Notes: a model not told the origin generated them from the sequence alone. Shown: positions 40,708 to 53,345, counted from the stretch's first letter. The stretch: 64,000 nt of DNA from Tenebrio molitor (GCF_963966145.1 NC_091050.1:3968001-4032000), one strand, 5' to 3'. A program made the numbers and translations.

Positions 40708-40987
40708 ATATTGGGTGATTCAAAATGATTGTGGCCAAGTATGGCAACTATGTACGAAAATGTATGTGGCAACTGTGTGAATGGGGTAGAGTTAATATTT
40801 GTATGACATTTCATAAGCGTGCATTTGATTTTTTTAATTCCATTGCACATTGATTTGACAACTTTCAAAATTGCACGCCTATGAACTGTCAAAGAAATGT
40901 CAACTCTACCCTACCCACACAGTTGCCACATAAAGTTTCGTACATAGTTGCCATACTCGGCCACAATCATTTTGAATCACCCAATAT
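40708..40987. mobile_element. Family E full-length hairpin MITE, 280 bp
   Basis: Terminal repeats ATATTGGGTGATTCAAAATG plus ATTGTGGCC are exact inverted copies. The match continues with few changes through AGTATGGCAACTATGTACGA, GTGGCAACTGTGTG and GGGTAGAGTT, so about 130 bp on each side can pair. There is no unpaired core of note and no coding frame: the minus frame 40704-40892 is the arm itself. The high arm identity suggests fairly recent activity. Only one copy is in the window. Confidence 0.9.
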
Positions 40988-42320
40988 TAAGTATAGCATT
41001 TTGCTGTGAGTGGTGAACATTATACCTACTTGTAACGAAATTAACGTAAGTATTAAAAAATTATGTTATGAATTTAATTTTATCTTTGACAATTTGTGAC
41101 CTCTCAGATTTCCCTAACAGATGAAAAATATCTCGACAGTCTACTGTAACCAGAAAACCTTTTGATAGCACGTTTTTCTCGGCCGCTTTTGCTTTAAACT
41201 ATTACTCTGTACATTTTCTAGGTACCGCTAAGCTCATTATAAAGTCATTTAATGGCATAACACGTTTAACACATAATAGTGTAGATACATTTGAAACAAA
41301 GAGCGGAATATGATGTCTATGATGTCTCCCGTTTGCAGTTTTTAACGAGTATAATGAAACAACGTTTACAATTTATTAATTGCCAAGAATTTCGGGAACG
41401 TAGGTGAAAAAACCAGTTTAAGCACCAAGAAATTTCGATCATATTAATTAAAACTAGATATTTATGAAAATAGCCTGGGTCGGAGACCAGGTAAGCGTTA
41501 AATACGATCCAAATGAGCAACTGTAAGGCCCGCACCGATGGTATCATCTTTTGAAAGGCTTTACAGCCCCGTTTTGTCTGCCACATTATGTAGAATATTT
41601 TAAAATTAACGATGCCACATCCTTACAAGTGCAATAAAACAATTACTCGAGTGTAGGAACGAACGTATAATTGCGCAAAGAAGCCGAATAATGCAGGAAA
41701 TTATGTGAAATGATATCGTGTGAAGCTGAAAACGGAAGGAAGGCGGTGTATCATATTCGGTAAACGACGAAAGCTCGTCACAAAGACGTAAAATTGTGGG
41801 AAACGCATCGCTCTTACTGAAACCGAATATTTCACTTTAAAAGGTATTTTAATTTCGGGTGGCTCGACTACAAAAACTTTTATTTACGACTGAGAAAATC
41901 TGAGAGTCATAATAAAAATTATATGTCGATGTATTTATTGTCGTCGCTGTTTCATCAAGGTCGTACTGCTGCAGCTTTACGAGGTCACCTCTTCATAAAT
42001 TTTATTTCAAATATGTAACTTGATATTTTATGAATTTTCATAAAATGTCATTAAATTTATCCCTCATTGGGGTTGTAAATTAATCTACCGTCATTTTGTT
42101 ATTTATCTCTGCATCAGTGCAGCCCTAAAAATTTTTAATGTATCCAGTTGTCATCTATAAATGATCGAAAACAATGTATGTAATTAAATGATCTAAAAAT
42201 ACAGTTTTCAGAGATTTAATAGTTCATTATAAAAATACGTTGCACTGAATTTACAATTGAACTAAACATTGATTATTTCATAATTTAATCTAGTGTTTTA
42301 TTAATTCAGTTTGATGTAAA
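40988..42320. other. Non-coding stretch
   Basis: No recognisable gene or repeat is present. Composition is moderately AT-rich. A minus frame at 41317-41586 (89 codons) shows no known domain. Confidence 0.55.
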
Positions 42321-42435
42321 ATAGTAGATTATATCATTAAGAGTAAAAGTGAGTCTTTTTGTGCTAAGCCCAGAGATTGAAGACCGAGACGAAATCTGGG
42401 TCGGCAAATGGGCGAAGCACATGGAGACCTTCTAG
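42321..42435. mobile_element. Family F snapback repeat, copy 1
   Basis: The repeat reads TAGATTATATCATTAAGAG, then AGTGAGTCTTTTTGTGCTAA, a core with AGAGATTGAAGACCGAGACG, then GGGCGAAGCACATGGAGACC. The two flanks are imperfect inverted copies of each other (GTCTTTTTGTGCT and GCACATGGAGAC). It matches copies at 46957-47054 and 49575-49694, which lie on the opposite strand. It is non-coding. Confidence 0.8.
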
Positions 42436-43734
42436 AAATAATAAATAAAAGGAAATATATATTGTGTAGACATTTTTTATAAATTGTTGAAGCCATATAA
42501 TGTTCCTCCTTTCATTAAAATTATACATATTTCAGAGGTTATGTTTGAAAAAATCACTAATATATTAAGTTGATTGAAATTGAAATCAAAATAATGTTGT
42601 TCTGAACTTAGGTGCCAGCAATAAAATTGACTAAAAAGCGACTGTCTCTGGTATAACTCAATATTTATTAGAAAAACGTTAACGGTGCGCTATAAAAGCC
42701 TTTACTGCTTTTCGTCCCTTTACAACATTTGAACGCATGTTTAGGACAAAATAATATAAAAACCTCAAAATAGAAATAATACATCAAGAACCCATTTATT
42801 TCCTACACAGACAGATAAACGATTCATGCAGTTGCTTATGTTATTGTCTGTTTCTTGGTTTATTAGTTCGTGAATTGCATAGTATTCTCAGATATTTGTT
42901 CTTCAGAAACGGATAAATGTCGCACGAGTCTTTATTAATTTTGATAAAATTAGCTAGAATTCGTGATTTTAGTATGCAGATTAGTGTTAGGTTGATCGAG
43001 TAAATTGTTCATCATGTTCATGCAATAATGTTTGCAGTTCGACGTATGTATTTAGTAACCTCTACTCTCTATACTAATGTACAAAGGGTTTAATCAGAGC
43101 CCGTGCAGTGAGCAAACAGACCACTCAGTCAAAACATCATAGCAATCGGTTTTGATTAGATTTTGCACCTCCCCGTGTTCGTTTTAGTTGGATTATCAAG
43201 TTCATCTCGCCGGTTTTCAAAATTAACAATTTCAAAGGGAGCTCCCATTCAGGCTAAACTGATTTAAACTGGTTCTTTTTTATATATTTTTTAAGTTTCA
43301 TCTAATTAAGTCGAATGGGATCGTTGGGTCTTCTACGTCTTTTTACGTCTCTGGTCAGGTTGCTGATTAGATCTTAATACGAGCAGAACGTTGTCGATTT
43401 TGTTATCTGTTTTAGCGATGTATTTTATTTGTGAAAGGTAGAGATTTTCGTTTATAACGCGACTGAATTGACCAAACAAACTGACGGTTCAATTGTATTT
43501 CAATTACACCTAGATCCACACAGATTTCATCGCAACAAGCTACATTTATTAACGAAGCAATTCGACAAAAACGTTAATTATAATCATGCGAACTGTCCAA
43601 TTTATTACCAACTGTTTAACGTTTCCATTTCTGAATGCATTCTTCTGTTTTTGTTCCGTAATATTTATCACCATTTTTTCTTTTCTTTTTATTCGAACCC
43701 AGAAACAGAACGTTAAAAATGTTTATTGAAAATT
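42436..43734. other. Non-coding stretch
   Basis: Nothing recognisable is present. The open frame at 43468-43716 is AT-rich, His/Asn/Phe-rich and lacks a domain. Composition is more balanced at 43080-43420. Confidence 0.55.
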
Positions 43735-43995
43735 ACTATATATCATACATACATACCTTAATACATTTTCCATTTTAAAGCAAATCAATATTTTCAAATC
43801 GGTCTAAAATTTCTTTACCAAATAAAGTGATTATTTTCAAGCGGTCGAAAATCGCGTCTTTGTGTATCTTTATAGAAACGGTTGAAGTGTTTTTGTTTTC
43901 TAACCGGACTTGAACACTTAAAATCCTAGGAGTTGAAATGTCCACAGGCGGCTCGACTAAGTCAAATATAAGGTCATTCGAAGCATTTCTCAAGA
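43735..43995 (-). mobile_element. Family H transposon fragment, copy 1
   Basis: Two pieces recur elsewhere in the window in the same orientation. AATCCTAGGAGTTGAAATGT and the following 60 bp recur at 46512-46595. The segment GGTCGAAAATCGCGTCTTTG with its flanks, and the CATACATACATAC end, recur at 54484-54610 next to a helix-turn-helix transposon relic. A 72-codon minus frame (43775-43993) covers the piece, but comparison with the 46.5-kb copy shows replacement changes throughout (RNASND versus RNASNE, then unrelated residues), so coding constraint is not supported. Confidence 0.65.
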
Positions 43996-46511
43996 TTTAT
44001 TTACCAACAATTATACGAAATCAGAGGTACAGAGAAATAGTCAGATATGTCGGATTAGTACCTAATTTAAACGTGTTGTAGTAGGAAGAAATCCTCCAAA
44101 ACCACCTGGACCTAATTTTTCATAAAACGTGTAAACTTTTGCATCAAGCTCCTCATTTATAAGAAGCGAAATATATTTTTTGGTGTTAAAACCACCTGCT
44201 GATGAGACATCTCAAATATACACATCATCAAGCCGGCGCGACGTACGCGCTACTCATGTGGTGCATATCTATCGATATTATCCGGGGAGTCGGCGTGATT
44301 TGTCGAGGACCGCGGGTGCCCCCCAGGAGGCTCGTCTCACGGCAGGGGTCAACTTCCTCACATAGCGTCCCGCAGTTTATGGTTTATGTAATTACGGGAG
44401 ACACCCTCATAATTTCAGTCAATCACTTCCGTTGGGCAACTTTCTGAATTAATGAGATCGGTTTTCTTTATGCTTTGGAACTTGCAAATTTTACGTAACT
44501 AATCAGGGAACGGAATTAACGTCGATTTATTGTCTTTATCATTTGACCTTATTAACAGGCCGCCGCATTTAATCAGCGGTAATTGAATGCTTTGTTTACG
44601 ACCGTTTATACATTATGTTTCATAAATTTATTTATGCGGCGGTATGACAGCGAGAGCTTGTCATTGCTTCGATGTAAATTATTGCATTTAATTTCATAGC
44701 GTATTCATGCATGAGTTAGTGCATTTTCAACAAAAACTTTCGACATGGTAAACAAATCGAATTATTGGTGTGCACCTGTGATAAATTACTGTGCGAGATT
44801 AATTTCCTGGCAAAATAATTCAGGCAAAGACAACCACCGCGGGATCAGATCGAAGACTTTGTGTAAAGAATTATTGTTATGCAGTGTTAATATATTCATA
44901 CGAAGAGGTTCGTAGGAGGTTGGATGTTGTTGTGGGTATTGTCTCGTGTTGTCTCATTGTCGCTCCAGACTGGGTCGTAGCTCTTGTGGTGTGTTTTGTA
45001 TTTTTAACTGCGTTAGTGTAAACAGAGTATTTAGTTATTGAAATTCTGTCGTATACACGGAGGCATTCCTCCGAAAATAGTCCAGACAAATTTAGTGGGC
45101 CGTCGCGATTTTTTGTGAACCCGGTCGCAATTCGAATTCGGATGACAAATGTGGTTTAAATCGAATTGACCATTAAAATTATCGAGGCAGAGCCTAAAAC
45201 ATAGTCGGTGTTTCTTCCAATAAAAAGCGAACAAAAGTCTGGATTACCATAAGCATATAAATAGCTATAAAACGATGGAAAAAACAAAACCCGCTTCCCA
45301 CAAAATTTAAATTGAATGCTGCATATTATATAGAATATTCTACCTTGGCATTCTGGAGGTGTCGTTAAAGATATATGCGATACTCTAAAATTCCAACACT
45401 GCCACTTATCTCTGCAGCCATTAACGAAAACGAGAGTTAACTTGAAATACAATGACGGCTTTGATCCTTTTTTACAAAAATAGCCACACACAAACGTCCT
45501 CCGCAATAAATAATAATGGAGACGCAACATATCTCCTCCTGCCTGATTTACTTTTGCACACGAAGATACCTCTGTGATCCGGTATTTTTTTAATCAATTA
45601 AAATCCAGAATAAACAACCCGCCGAGAGACAAGAGGATAAATTCGAAAATTAAAATTTTAATCGGCTCTGGTTCAGCTATTATTCTTTTAAATTTTAATT
45701 GGTACAGAAGGGCGAGCGACGAATTATTCTTTCTGCTTCTTGGAATTCCGGGGTCTAACCCTTCTTTTACTCCAAATGATGGCTTGTTTATAAAAGGGTG
45801 GTGTAAATGAGGAACAATTTCAAAACGATTCAAATTATTTCTTTAAATCTAACGCGAGCGAATAAATTGTCAAAGGGTTGAGATTCTTATCTGGAAGGGT
45901 CCCAGGCGGTTGGATTTTATTCATTGTTTAGTGTAATGGAAGATAATTATCTTTAAGGTTTTTTGATGTTAGAAGTAGTGGCTTTAATAATTTTATGACA
46001 AATTTTTACTTTGTACTTTAAAGCCGACTGTATCTTAAAGTGAATATAAGAAAAGCTACTTCGAGTATAAATTTGTTAGACAAATATAACGACCAGGTGT
46101 TTACCATTATGTTATTCAACGCCGCTGCATCTCCAGTTGAAAATGAAAATTACAACACTTGACGTAAACTCAATTATTAAAACGTTGCGAACACTAGCTT
46201 TACGAAGCTAATGCTGTGTAAAAACTGTAATAACATTAAGTCACTAATAATTTGAATGGTTAAAAAATTATTAGCAACATATAAAAGGGATGTTTTAATG
46301 CGACGAGTACAAACAGGTGGAATAATCTCACATAGGTACACCAAGAACTGCTTGATTACTTATTTGCTATTTGTTGTTGGGTTTTTATAACTATGTATGT
46401 ACAAAAATAACAACAGTGGTTACCCTACTTACTAGAATTCGCAACCATAGCTAGTCTATTTCTAGCGAGTATGTTGCAAGTGATAGATGAGAAATTTTCT
46501 TGAAACACTTC
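43996..46511. other. Non-coding stretch with GC-richer block 44.2-45.2 kb
   Basis: There is no recognisable gene. The part from 44180 to 44420 is GC-rich and opens overlapping frames. The part from 44560 to 44860 has many homeodomain-like TAAT and TTTATG motifs. The 124-codon minus frame at 45156-45530 and the frames around 45574-45833 on both strands lack recognisable domains. Confidence 0.5.
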
Positions 46512-46595
46512 AAATCCTAGGAGTTGAAATGTCCACAGACGACTCGACCGTGTCAAATGTAGGTTCATTTGAAGCATTTCTCACGGTTTATTTAT
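46512..46595 (-). mobile_element. Family H fragment, copy 2
   Basis: AATCCTAGGAGTTGAAATGT, CCACAGACGACTCGACC and GAAGCATTTCTCACGGTTTA align to the 3' part of the 43.7-kb copy in the same orientation with roughly one change in eight. The rest of the element is missing on both sides. Confidence 0.75.
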
Positions 46596-46956
46596 AAATA
46601 ATTACGAAATATTTAATAATTAACTTATTTCTATCCAAAAAAGCTTCTAAAAAAGCGAAATAAGGAAATTATTAGCCAATATTTAGCCGGTGCCACTGTG
46701 GTGTAATATGAGCCGCCTGTGTGCATGGAAAAATAGCAAGATGGCCGTTCAACGTTAAAAAGTAAAACTTTAGACTTTAGTAGACTTTACTAATATTATT
46801 GAACCTAATAATATTGCAACAAAAGAACTAGGAATTATTTGTGCCTTAAAATTTGAAAATTGTAAGTTTGAAAATTGTCATTTTACTGTAACTGCAGCAA
46901 AAGAAAATAAATGAGTTCATGTCCGACTTTTTTTTTGTGATCCACTTGAAGATTAA
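46596..46956. other. AT-rich spacer
   Basis: Nothing recognisable is present. CAAGATGGCCG at 46738-46748 resembles a YY1/Pho-type core, but a single match in this context carries little weight. Confidence 0.5.
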
Positions 46957-47054
46957 ATAGTATATATCATTCAGAGTAGAAGGTCTTTTTGTGCTTCTCT
47001 GGGCTTAGCACAAAAATACTCACTTCTACTCTTAATGATATAATCTATTATTTT
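46957..47054. mobile_element. Family F snapback repeat, internally deleted copy 2
   Basis: It starts ATAGTATATATCATTCAGAG then AGAAGGTCTTTTTGTGCTT, and ends GCTTAGCACAAAAATACTCA then CTTCTACTCTTAATGATATA. These arms pair over about 35 bp. The core found in copies 1 and 3 (GACCGAGACG region) is missing, leaving a nearly loopless hairpin, so the inverted structure is clearest here. Confidence 0.85.
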
Positions 47055-48513
47055 GAGCGGGAGAAGAAATGCATTAGCATTGTGATTGTTGTCCAGTCCA
47101 GAATTAAATTGTCTTTTTGAAAAATTTAAAGTTATTAGTTATTTTCAAGGAATAATCGGACGTTTCAGTAATCCATCGGAGGAATTCACGAAGCCTTATC
47201 ATGAGCGAGTGTTACCCTCGGAGTAATTTACAATTGCCGGTAAGGAGCATGTAACCTTCCTTGTTAGAATTATTGAAATAGCAATGAAGAATGATAATTA
47301 TGTTGTTATTTGTGACAGTTTTACGGATAATGAAGTTATTTCAAAACAAATTAAAATTAACATTTTGTTAAAGTTATATTATTATTATTATTCTTGTTAA
47401 ATTAACTTTTACCTTTGTAGTTATTGACTACTTATAATTCGCTTCTTGCATGATTAAATACAAAAATTAATTCACAGATAAATCCTACATTACGCAACAG
47501 AAAGGAGTAACTCCCGTATTAATATTAATAAACGTAGGTATTGGCGTGCAATTTTCTTGTAATGTTCCTCATCGTGCTTCTTTGAATTGTGCAATACCAT
47601 ATTAATAAATGTGTTGAAGTATCCATAAGGTAATAATATGGGCATTAATTATCATTCAGTAGCCGAAGGCCGAACCCATTTTCCACAAATCAAAACTCAA
47701 TTTCAATAAAACTCACATAAAGCCATTATGAGTGATGTGTTGTGGTGCTGTGGACTCTCTGCATGCATAATACAGAGACATTGCGGGGCATCCATCACTG
47801 GCATGACGGCATCAATATTAACATACACATACCTCAGATATGATCGACTCGTGGACGATCGGTCGCACATTAAAAATGGACAATAATTTGTTAACGTCAC
47901 GTTCATCCATAACCAGCTTACTTATTCATTTTTTATCTAAAGCTAAATTGGGTTGGTCGCAATCAATCCAACCATCCTATATTAACAAAGTTAACAATGT
48001 ATATTATGAAAATTAAATCATTCTTTTATCGTCCACCGGATATCCTAACATTTATATTAACCGGAACTGTAAACTGTTTTGTTCCATATTGATGCGTTTT
48101 GATCATGCGCGATTCATAGAACAAGGCCGTTTTGTCAGGTGTAATATTATAATAGTGGGTGCCGCTTTATTATTCCATTATAGTGTGATATGATAATTTG
48201 CTTAATAAAAGAATGAATAGCTTTTATAAAACGCAATAGATTCGACTCGCTGATTCCCATACAATTTTTAAATGGATATTTGATTTTCATAATGTCGCAG
48301 GGAGTTGCATATTAACATGTTATACTAAAATGTTTCCTAAAAACGGATTTAACAAACCTTTTAGTTTTTTTTTTTAGATATACGAGTATGACAGTAGGTA
48401 CCACTTGACCTGATCCTAAGTCAATTCTGTAAAGGTTTTAGTTTTGGTCCTTCAAAAGAATGGAATTTTAGAATTAAATAAAATTAAGGGCAAATATTTT
48501 TATTGTCTAAAGA
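47055..48513. other. Non-coding AT-rich stretch
   Basis: No gene or repeat is recognisable. A short (ATT)n run lies near 47386-47393. Composition is balanced only around 47700-47900. Confidence 0.55.
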
Positions 48514-49221
48514 GTGAAACGGAATAATAGTGAGTCGTGTTTACTAATTGATAGTTTCAGTCGAAGCGAACTTCCTTTACAACAGCAACATTTTCGTGCA
48601 CAAGGTTTATTTTTAGTGTGTGTTGAAGCGTGTTGTATGTTTAACCCAAAATCTTGTTTTTATAACAATAATATCTATCATCTGGGAACAATCAAATAGA
48701 ATGATAATCTCCACGAAGATCTAGAAACTAGTAAGAGAAGAACATTGGGTAAGTATTCCGAAGAGTTGGAGGAGTCGGAGAGGCGGTTAAACATGAACAC
48801 GCACGGCAGAACAAAGCCTTTATCACTGCACAATTATGTTTCGTGTCAGATTATAACATGTGGTGGAAAGCCAATTAGTGATGAACTCAGTCGTACGGAA
48901 CAACATAAGCTCCTGCAACAAATTGCTGGTGTTGCAAGCAGAAACCGAACATCGTTATAACTTAAGTTTCGGATATTTTGTCCCGCCGTCTTTGTAAACT
49001 AATTGTAGTGTAACTGGACAGCAGATCTGGAAAAAAAATTTCTTAAGTTAGTCCATGTGACCGGACAGCTGGTCATCTCATTGATTGCAGACTTGATGAG
49101 TACATCTGGCAACTCGCAGCCACCAAAGGGCGAAACTGCGGCCCTTCTCCATTCTCTGGCGGCACTTGCTTCGTCGTCTGCTAATGAACTCACAAGGGCA
49201 ACTGAATTACGACAAACTTGA
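48514..49221 (+). pseudogene. Unrecognised decayed reading frame
   Basis: One plus-strand frame stays protein-like for about 700 bp and is broken only by stops at 48697-48699, 48958-48960 and two close to 49000-49008. Between the first two stops it gives 86 hydrophilic residues (with KYSEELEESERRLNMNTHG and later LSRTEQHKLLQQIAG). After 49008 the same frame reads 70 residues to 49221, with a predicted helical, Ala/Ser/Leu-rich end (LLHSLAALASSSANELTRA). Codons there are GC-richer than the flanks. I do not recognise the family. It could be an old retrogene or the ORF1/Gag-like part of a transposon. Alternatively, TTGTAG at 49003-49008 could be a splice acceptor and GGGTAAGT at 48745-48752 a donor, making exons. 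Chance is not excluded. Confidence 0.35.
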
Positions 49222-49574
49222 CTACAAATAGATGTAGCAAAACATGATTTCCGGAATTTGCTTAAATGTAAAGCGTGTCAACAGTCTAAATATTTAGATA
49301 TTGTGGATATTTGAAAATAATGCAAAACATTTATTGCTAATTAAATCTTTACTTCAGTAGAATTTACTGAACACATTTTTAATTTACGAAAAAAAAACTT
49401 AATGACGTCCACGCTATTTTTTCTTCAATGGAAACTTTTGGACTAATGGTTTCTGAGATATCGAATTTTAAAAGTGAAAACAGGGTGGCAGTGAATGAAA
49501 ATGGTATTTTGGTATCAACAAACTAAATCAATAAATTTAAAAAAACTCAAAATCCACATGTTTAGGGCTAAAAA
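49222..49574. other. AT-rich spacer
   Basis: Nothing recognisable is present. It separates the decayed frame from the third family F copy. Confidence 0.6.
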
Positions 49575-49694
49575 ATCTTCAGAAGGTCTTTTTGTGCTTC
49601 ACCCATTTGCGACCTCGACTTCGTCTCGGTCTTCAATCTCTGGGCTTAGCACAAGAAGACTCACTTCTACTCTTAATGATATAATCTACCATTC
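49575..49694. mobile_element. Family F snapback repeat, copy 3
   Basis: It contains AGAAGGTCTTTTTGTGCTTC, the intact core CGACTTCGTCTCGGTCTTCA, and CTCTGGGCTTAGCACAAGAA followed by CTCACTTCTACTCTTAATGA. It has the same orientation as copy 2 and is inverted to copy 1. The left outer 15-20 bp have diverged. The 107-codon plus frame at 49495-49818 merely runs through it. Confidence 0.85.
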
Positions 49695-51956
49695 TTTTAG
49701 AAAATTAAAGTTCTTTTCGAAAATATTTACGGGAAATGAAATATTTCCATTATTACAAACTTTTGGCGCTCACTTTAAATACACTTTTTTCAGTTTTCTG
49801 GCTCATGATTTTAGGTAAATCGGGACTTCGGGAGATGATTCAAATATTACCAAGGTAACGTTTTACTTCCATATGGAATTAAGCCCTCACTGATCTGCAG
49901 TATTAAAATTTTTTGGCTCAATTAACCGATATTTTGTTCCAAAAGTGAAATAAATTATTTATTACTTATTGTTTTATTTTATCAACGGTTGTTCCACATA
50001 CATATTTAGTATCCAAGAAAAAAACGGAATCAACTGTAATATACCCTTGTTGATGCTTTAGATCTAGGTAAATTTAAAATCATGTTTTCCATTCTTTAAT
50101 TATGTTCACTGTACCTAATTAGCTAAAGCTCTTGCTTCAATTCTTACTCAAAACTAGTGTGAGTTTAATGTAGATAAACTTTTATATTAAATTGAGATAA
50201 CACACCACGCAGACATAATTCAAATAAATATGGTGATTTGAACATAACTACAAAGAAACTTAAAAATAAGCCAAAAGTCAGCTTTAGAAAATTGTAAATA
50301 ACTCAATAATAACAACTGGGACATTGCTTTTGTTTCCTAGTCGTCCTAGTCGTAAATGTTTTTTATTGTCAGATTGAAACATGATTCCAAAAGAATGCCT
50401 TTGCCAACAAAATTAAAAATAGAAAGTTGGTGATAATTAAAAATAGGAATTTAAAATAAAATATATAGTTAAAAATCATAAAAATTTTAGAAAGCCATTT
50501 TTGTTGATTTTTTGAACAGTTGAATCGGATATAGTTTTGCTAATAGATTGTTCATAATTTTGTATCTGGTAAGTTTAGACAAAAAACAATGCGATCAGAA
50601 ACGGTGCTGTTTAAATAACTGTCCAATTTATGATTATCTCCCAGTTTAAGTAACTGGACGTTATCTGAGTTATTTTATATCCTTTTTTGTAGGCTGTATG
50701 AATTCCGCGAATAATAAAAAGTAACGAGAGCGTGCTCAGCTCATCTCTTCCTGCATTATAGTTGCCGTCATAAACTACCGATACTGTTTCCATATCTAAA
50801 AGAGGATTTATTTACAACCAGTGCCGCTGTTCGTTGAATAACGGAAGGCATATACGGAGTCCACTAGGGATTTGATTCTGAAAAGCCGCCCATCAGTTAT
50901 GATAGCATTTTAACGATTTCCGGGTGAGAAGTCCGGATCGCCCGGAATCGGTGACGATTGCTTTTGACGAGTCTCGCGTCCTCGACTTATCCGTAATTCA
51001 GTCCTACGACCTTGCGCAGGTGTGCTATACTGGACCAACCACATTCCGCTAGATGTGAGTGGCAGACTGCGAAGCGCGCCCTGTATAAATCTTAATAAAC
51101 CGGCAGATATATGGTGATAAATTCCCATTTCTCTCGGAGATACGTCCTCATTTATCCTAACCGGACATGTCCGTTTACGGGGCTCCCATAAAGCACTTCC
51201 ATGTTTCCGGATATCATCATTTTCATTTCTATAACCCCAATTTATCAAGTTCGCTGCACTTGCGCTAAAATACTTTTCGTGTGATCAAGCTGGCGTTCGT
51301 CATGCCCATGGAACAGCGATTCCTTCTAAGTGACAACTACAATTACCGGAAATGCTTACAAGACTTACACTGTCAATAGAATAACGGCAATTAGTACATT
51401 TATCCTGAATAACTCCGAGAAAGAACAAAATTTCCTGTCGTTGAACTTGCAGATACGAACAATCTCTTCTTGTTTTCCTAATGTTTCTCTTCTTCTTCAC
51501 TCTAAGTAGTCTAAGTTAAGGTATCCATAAATTTAAAAAACATAACCATAATATTGTTAAAACAATAGTTCAAGTATGATATCATCTTAACTTTAAAATT
51601 TACTTTTATATAATTTTACAGTACATACTTATTTATACCTATTTTAAGAATCTTATAATTTTCTTTCTTTAAAATTTTATAAAATCATGGATTTTCATTA
51701 TAATTTAATACTACTTTAACCAACTACATATTAAAAAAATTGTGAAAAATACACATTTTTTAATTTGGGAAATCATAAGGAACAAAATTAAAACCAAAAC
51801 AAGACAAAAGTATCCAGAGGTTCACAATGTAAAATAGAATATGAAAGAAAAAAGGGATTATGGAATTAGGGAATAGTTCATGTCTTCTACGAAATTAAAA
51901 TTCAAAGTATTTTAAAATTTATATTTGGCTAATTTCTTCCCCTATACCATATACCC
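49695..51956. other. Non-coding stretch, GC-richer at 50.8-51.3 kb
   Basis: The part from 49700 to 50600 is very AT-rich. The part from 50820 to 51300 is GC-balanced and opens a 112-codon minus frame (50910-51248) without a recognisable domain. The part from 51500 to 51956 is again AT-rich. There are no repeats of note. Confidence 0.5.
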
Positions 51957-52375
51957 TATACAGGGTGTTAGTAAATGGTTGGGAATAAATTTCAGGGTGA
52001 ATTCCTTATGAAAAATGTGGCTTAAAAGCTAAATAAAGTTTTTCGTTAAAATGAGTAGTTTTCCCAAAAAAAAAGTAGTCCACTGTTGGAGAATTTCTCT
52101 AATTAGTTCATTTGTCTGCCTAAAATCGCATTAGTTTTGAATTTTTTTTTTAATTCAACGTTCCACGTTTAAATTTGTTCTTAAAACCATTATTATTTCA
52201 CAGTATGTATTTCAAAAAAAATACGGATATGCCAGAATGCATTTATTTTTCGTTTTTTCTTTTTTTGAGAAAACTACTCATTTTAACGAAAAACTTTATT
52301 TAGGTTTTAAGCCACATTTTTCATAAGGAATTCACCCCGAAATTTATTCCCAACCATTTACTAATACCCTGTATA
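51957..52375. mobile_element. Family D foldback element, 419 bp
   Basis: The left arm TATACAGGGTGTTAGTAAAT continues through GGTTGGGAATAAATTT and AAAATGAGTAGTTTTC. The right arm is its reverse complement, ending CTAATACCCTGTATA. Arms of about 118 bp match with few changes, and about 180 bp of AT-rich loop separates them. The TATACAGGGTGTT end is of the same general type as families B and J. It is non-coding. Confidence 0.9.
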
Positions 52376-53154
52376 CATATAGGGGTATACCTATAGTCAG
52401 GCCAGACATACTTTTTTTATTATTTATTAAAAAGAATTACAATTTAATTTCTATTACTCAAATTAATTTAAACATATGTATATAGAACAATCATCGTAAG
52501 ATACGACATATTTAAGTGTAAAAATTGCCAACAATTACCTGGTAATGGGTTTTTAATTCAACAAAAACGAGTTTTCAGTTTCAGCCGCTTAGAATCTATG
52601 TCTTCCATCATACCTGACTTACGAATACTGTCGATCGTTTCTAAATTATTATTATAATTACTTTTAATGCTGCAGTATCATGTTTCTTGTGACATATTTA
52701 TTGTTACAGCAATGTGCACAAACGAATGGGATGCTCCTCGAAATACAGGAAAATATATGCAATGCCGATTCGCCAGATACGATAGTGTAGAATGCAAAGA
52801 TGTGTAATTAGCATTTTTGCATTAATAGGACCATCATAATGTAGTGTGGTTGGTTTCCGAATAAACCAGCACTGCGCGATCATCAGACGTCCCTTGTTCT
52901 TGTTATTACCATTACCATTACTGTGGCTAATGGTGATTGCCGATCCGCGATGAATCAGACCTGGAACACTGCCAGACGAAAATGAAAATTGTATGTCGTT
53001 TGAGGTGATTTGTCTTCGGGAGAGATAAATCAAATAAGAGAGGTAATAATAGCGATAATATGAGTGACTATTCAATTCACCTGTTATTTTTCAAATATTA
53101 ACCAATAAAAGAGCAGACATGTACTTTCGTAGCCTAGCAACAGAAAATTCCAGC
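52376..53154. other. Non-coding stretch
   Basis: There is no recognisable gene. The 123-codon minus frame at 52704-53075 is rich in Tyr, Ser and Ile and has no domain. It lies in a patch of balanced composition. Confidence 0.5.
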
Positions 53155-53212
53155 GAATATTCCACTCGTGAAAATATAACTGACTATTCCACTAGTGGTC
53201 GAGGTGAATATT
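53155..53212. mobile_element. Family I related short hairpin
   Basis: GAATATTCCACTCGTG on the left and CGAGGTGAATATTT on the right form an imperfect hairpin. The middle, AAAATATAACTGACTATTCC, resembles the outer right end of the larger family I element 300 bp downstream (GTATTATAACTGATTATTCT). It is probably a terminal remnant of the same family. Confidence 0.5.
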
Positions 53213-53345
53213 TTAAACAAACCTTGATTATTATTTTTATTCAAAGAAATTATTACTTTCTTACAAAGTTAACTGAACAATGAAATCATGTGTAACGCAG
53301 ATTTGCCAACTAGCTTTGAAAATTTTTATTTTAATCATTGATTTG

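Noticed and set aside
43775..43993. 72-codon minus frame in the family H copy
   Set aside because: Comparison with the 46.5-kb copy shows amino-acid changes throughout, so no coding constraint is evident.
45156..45530. 124-codon minus frame
   Set aside because: Cys/Phe/Tyr-rich without conserved spacing, and no known domain.
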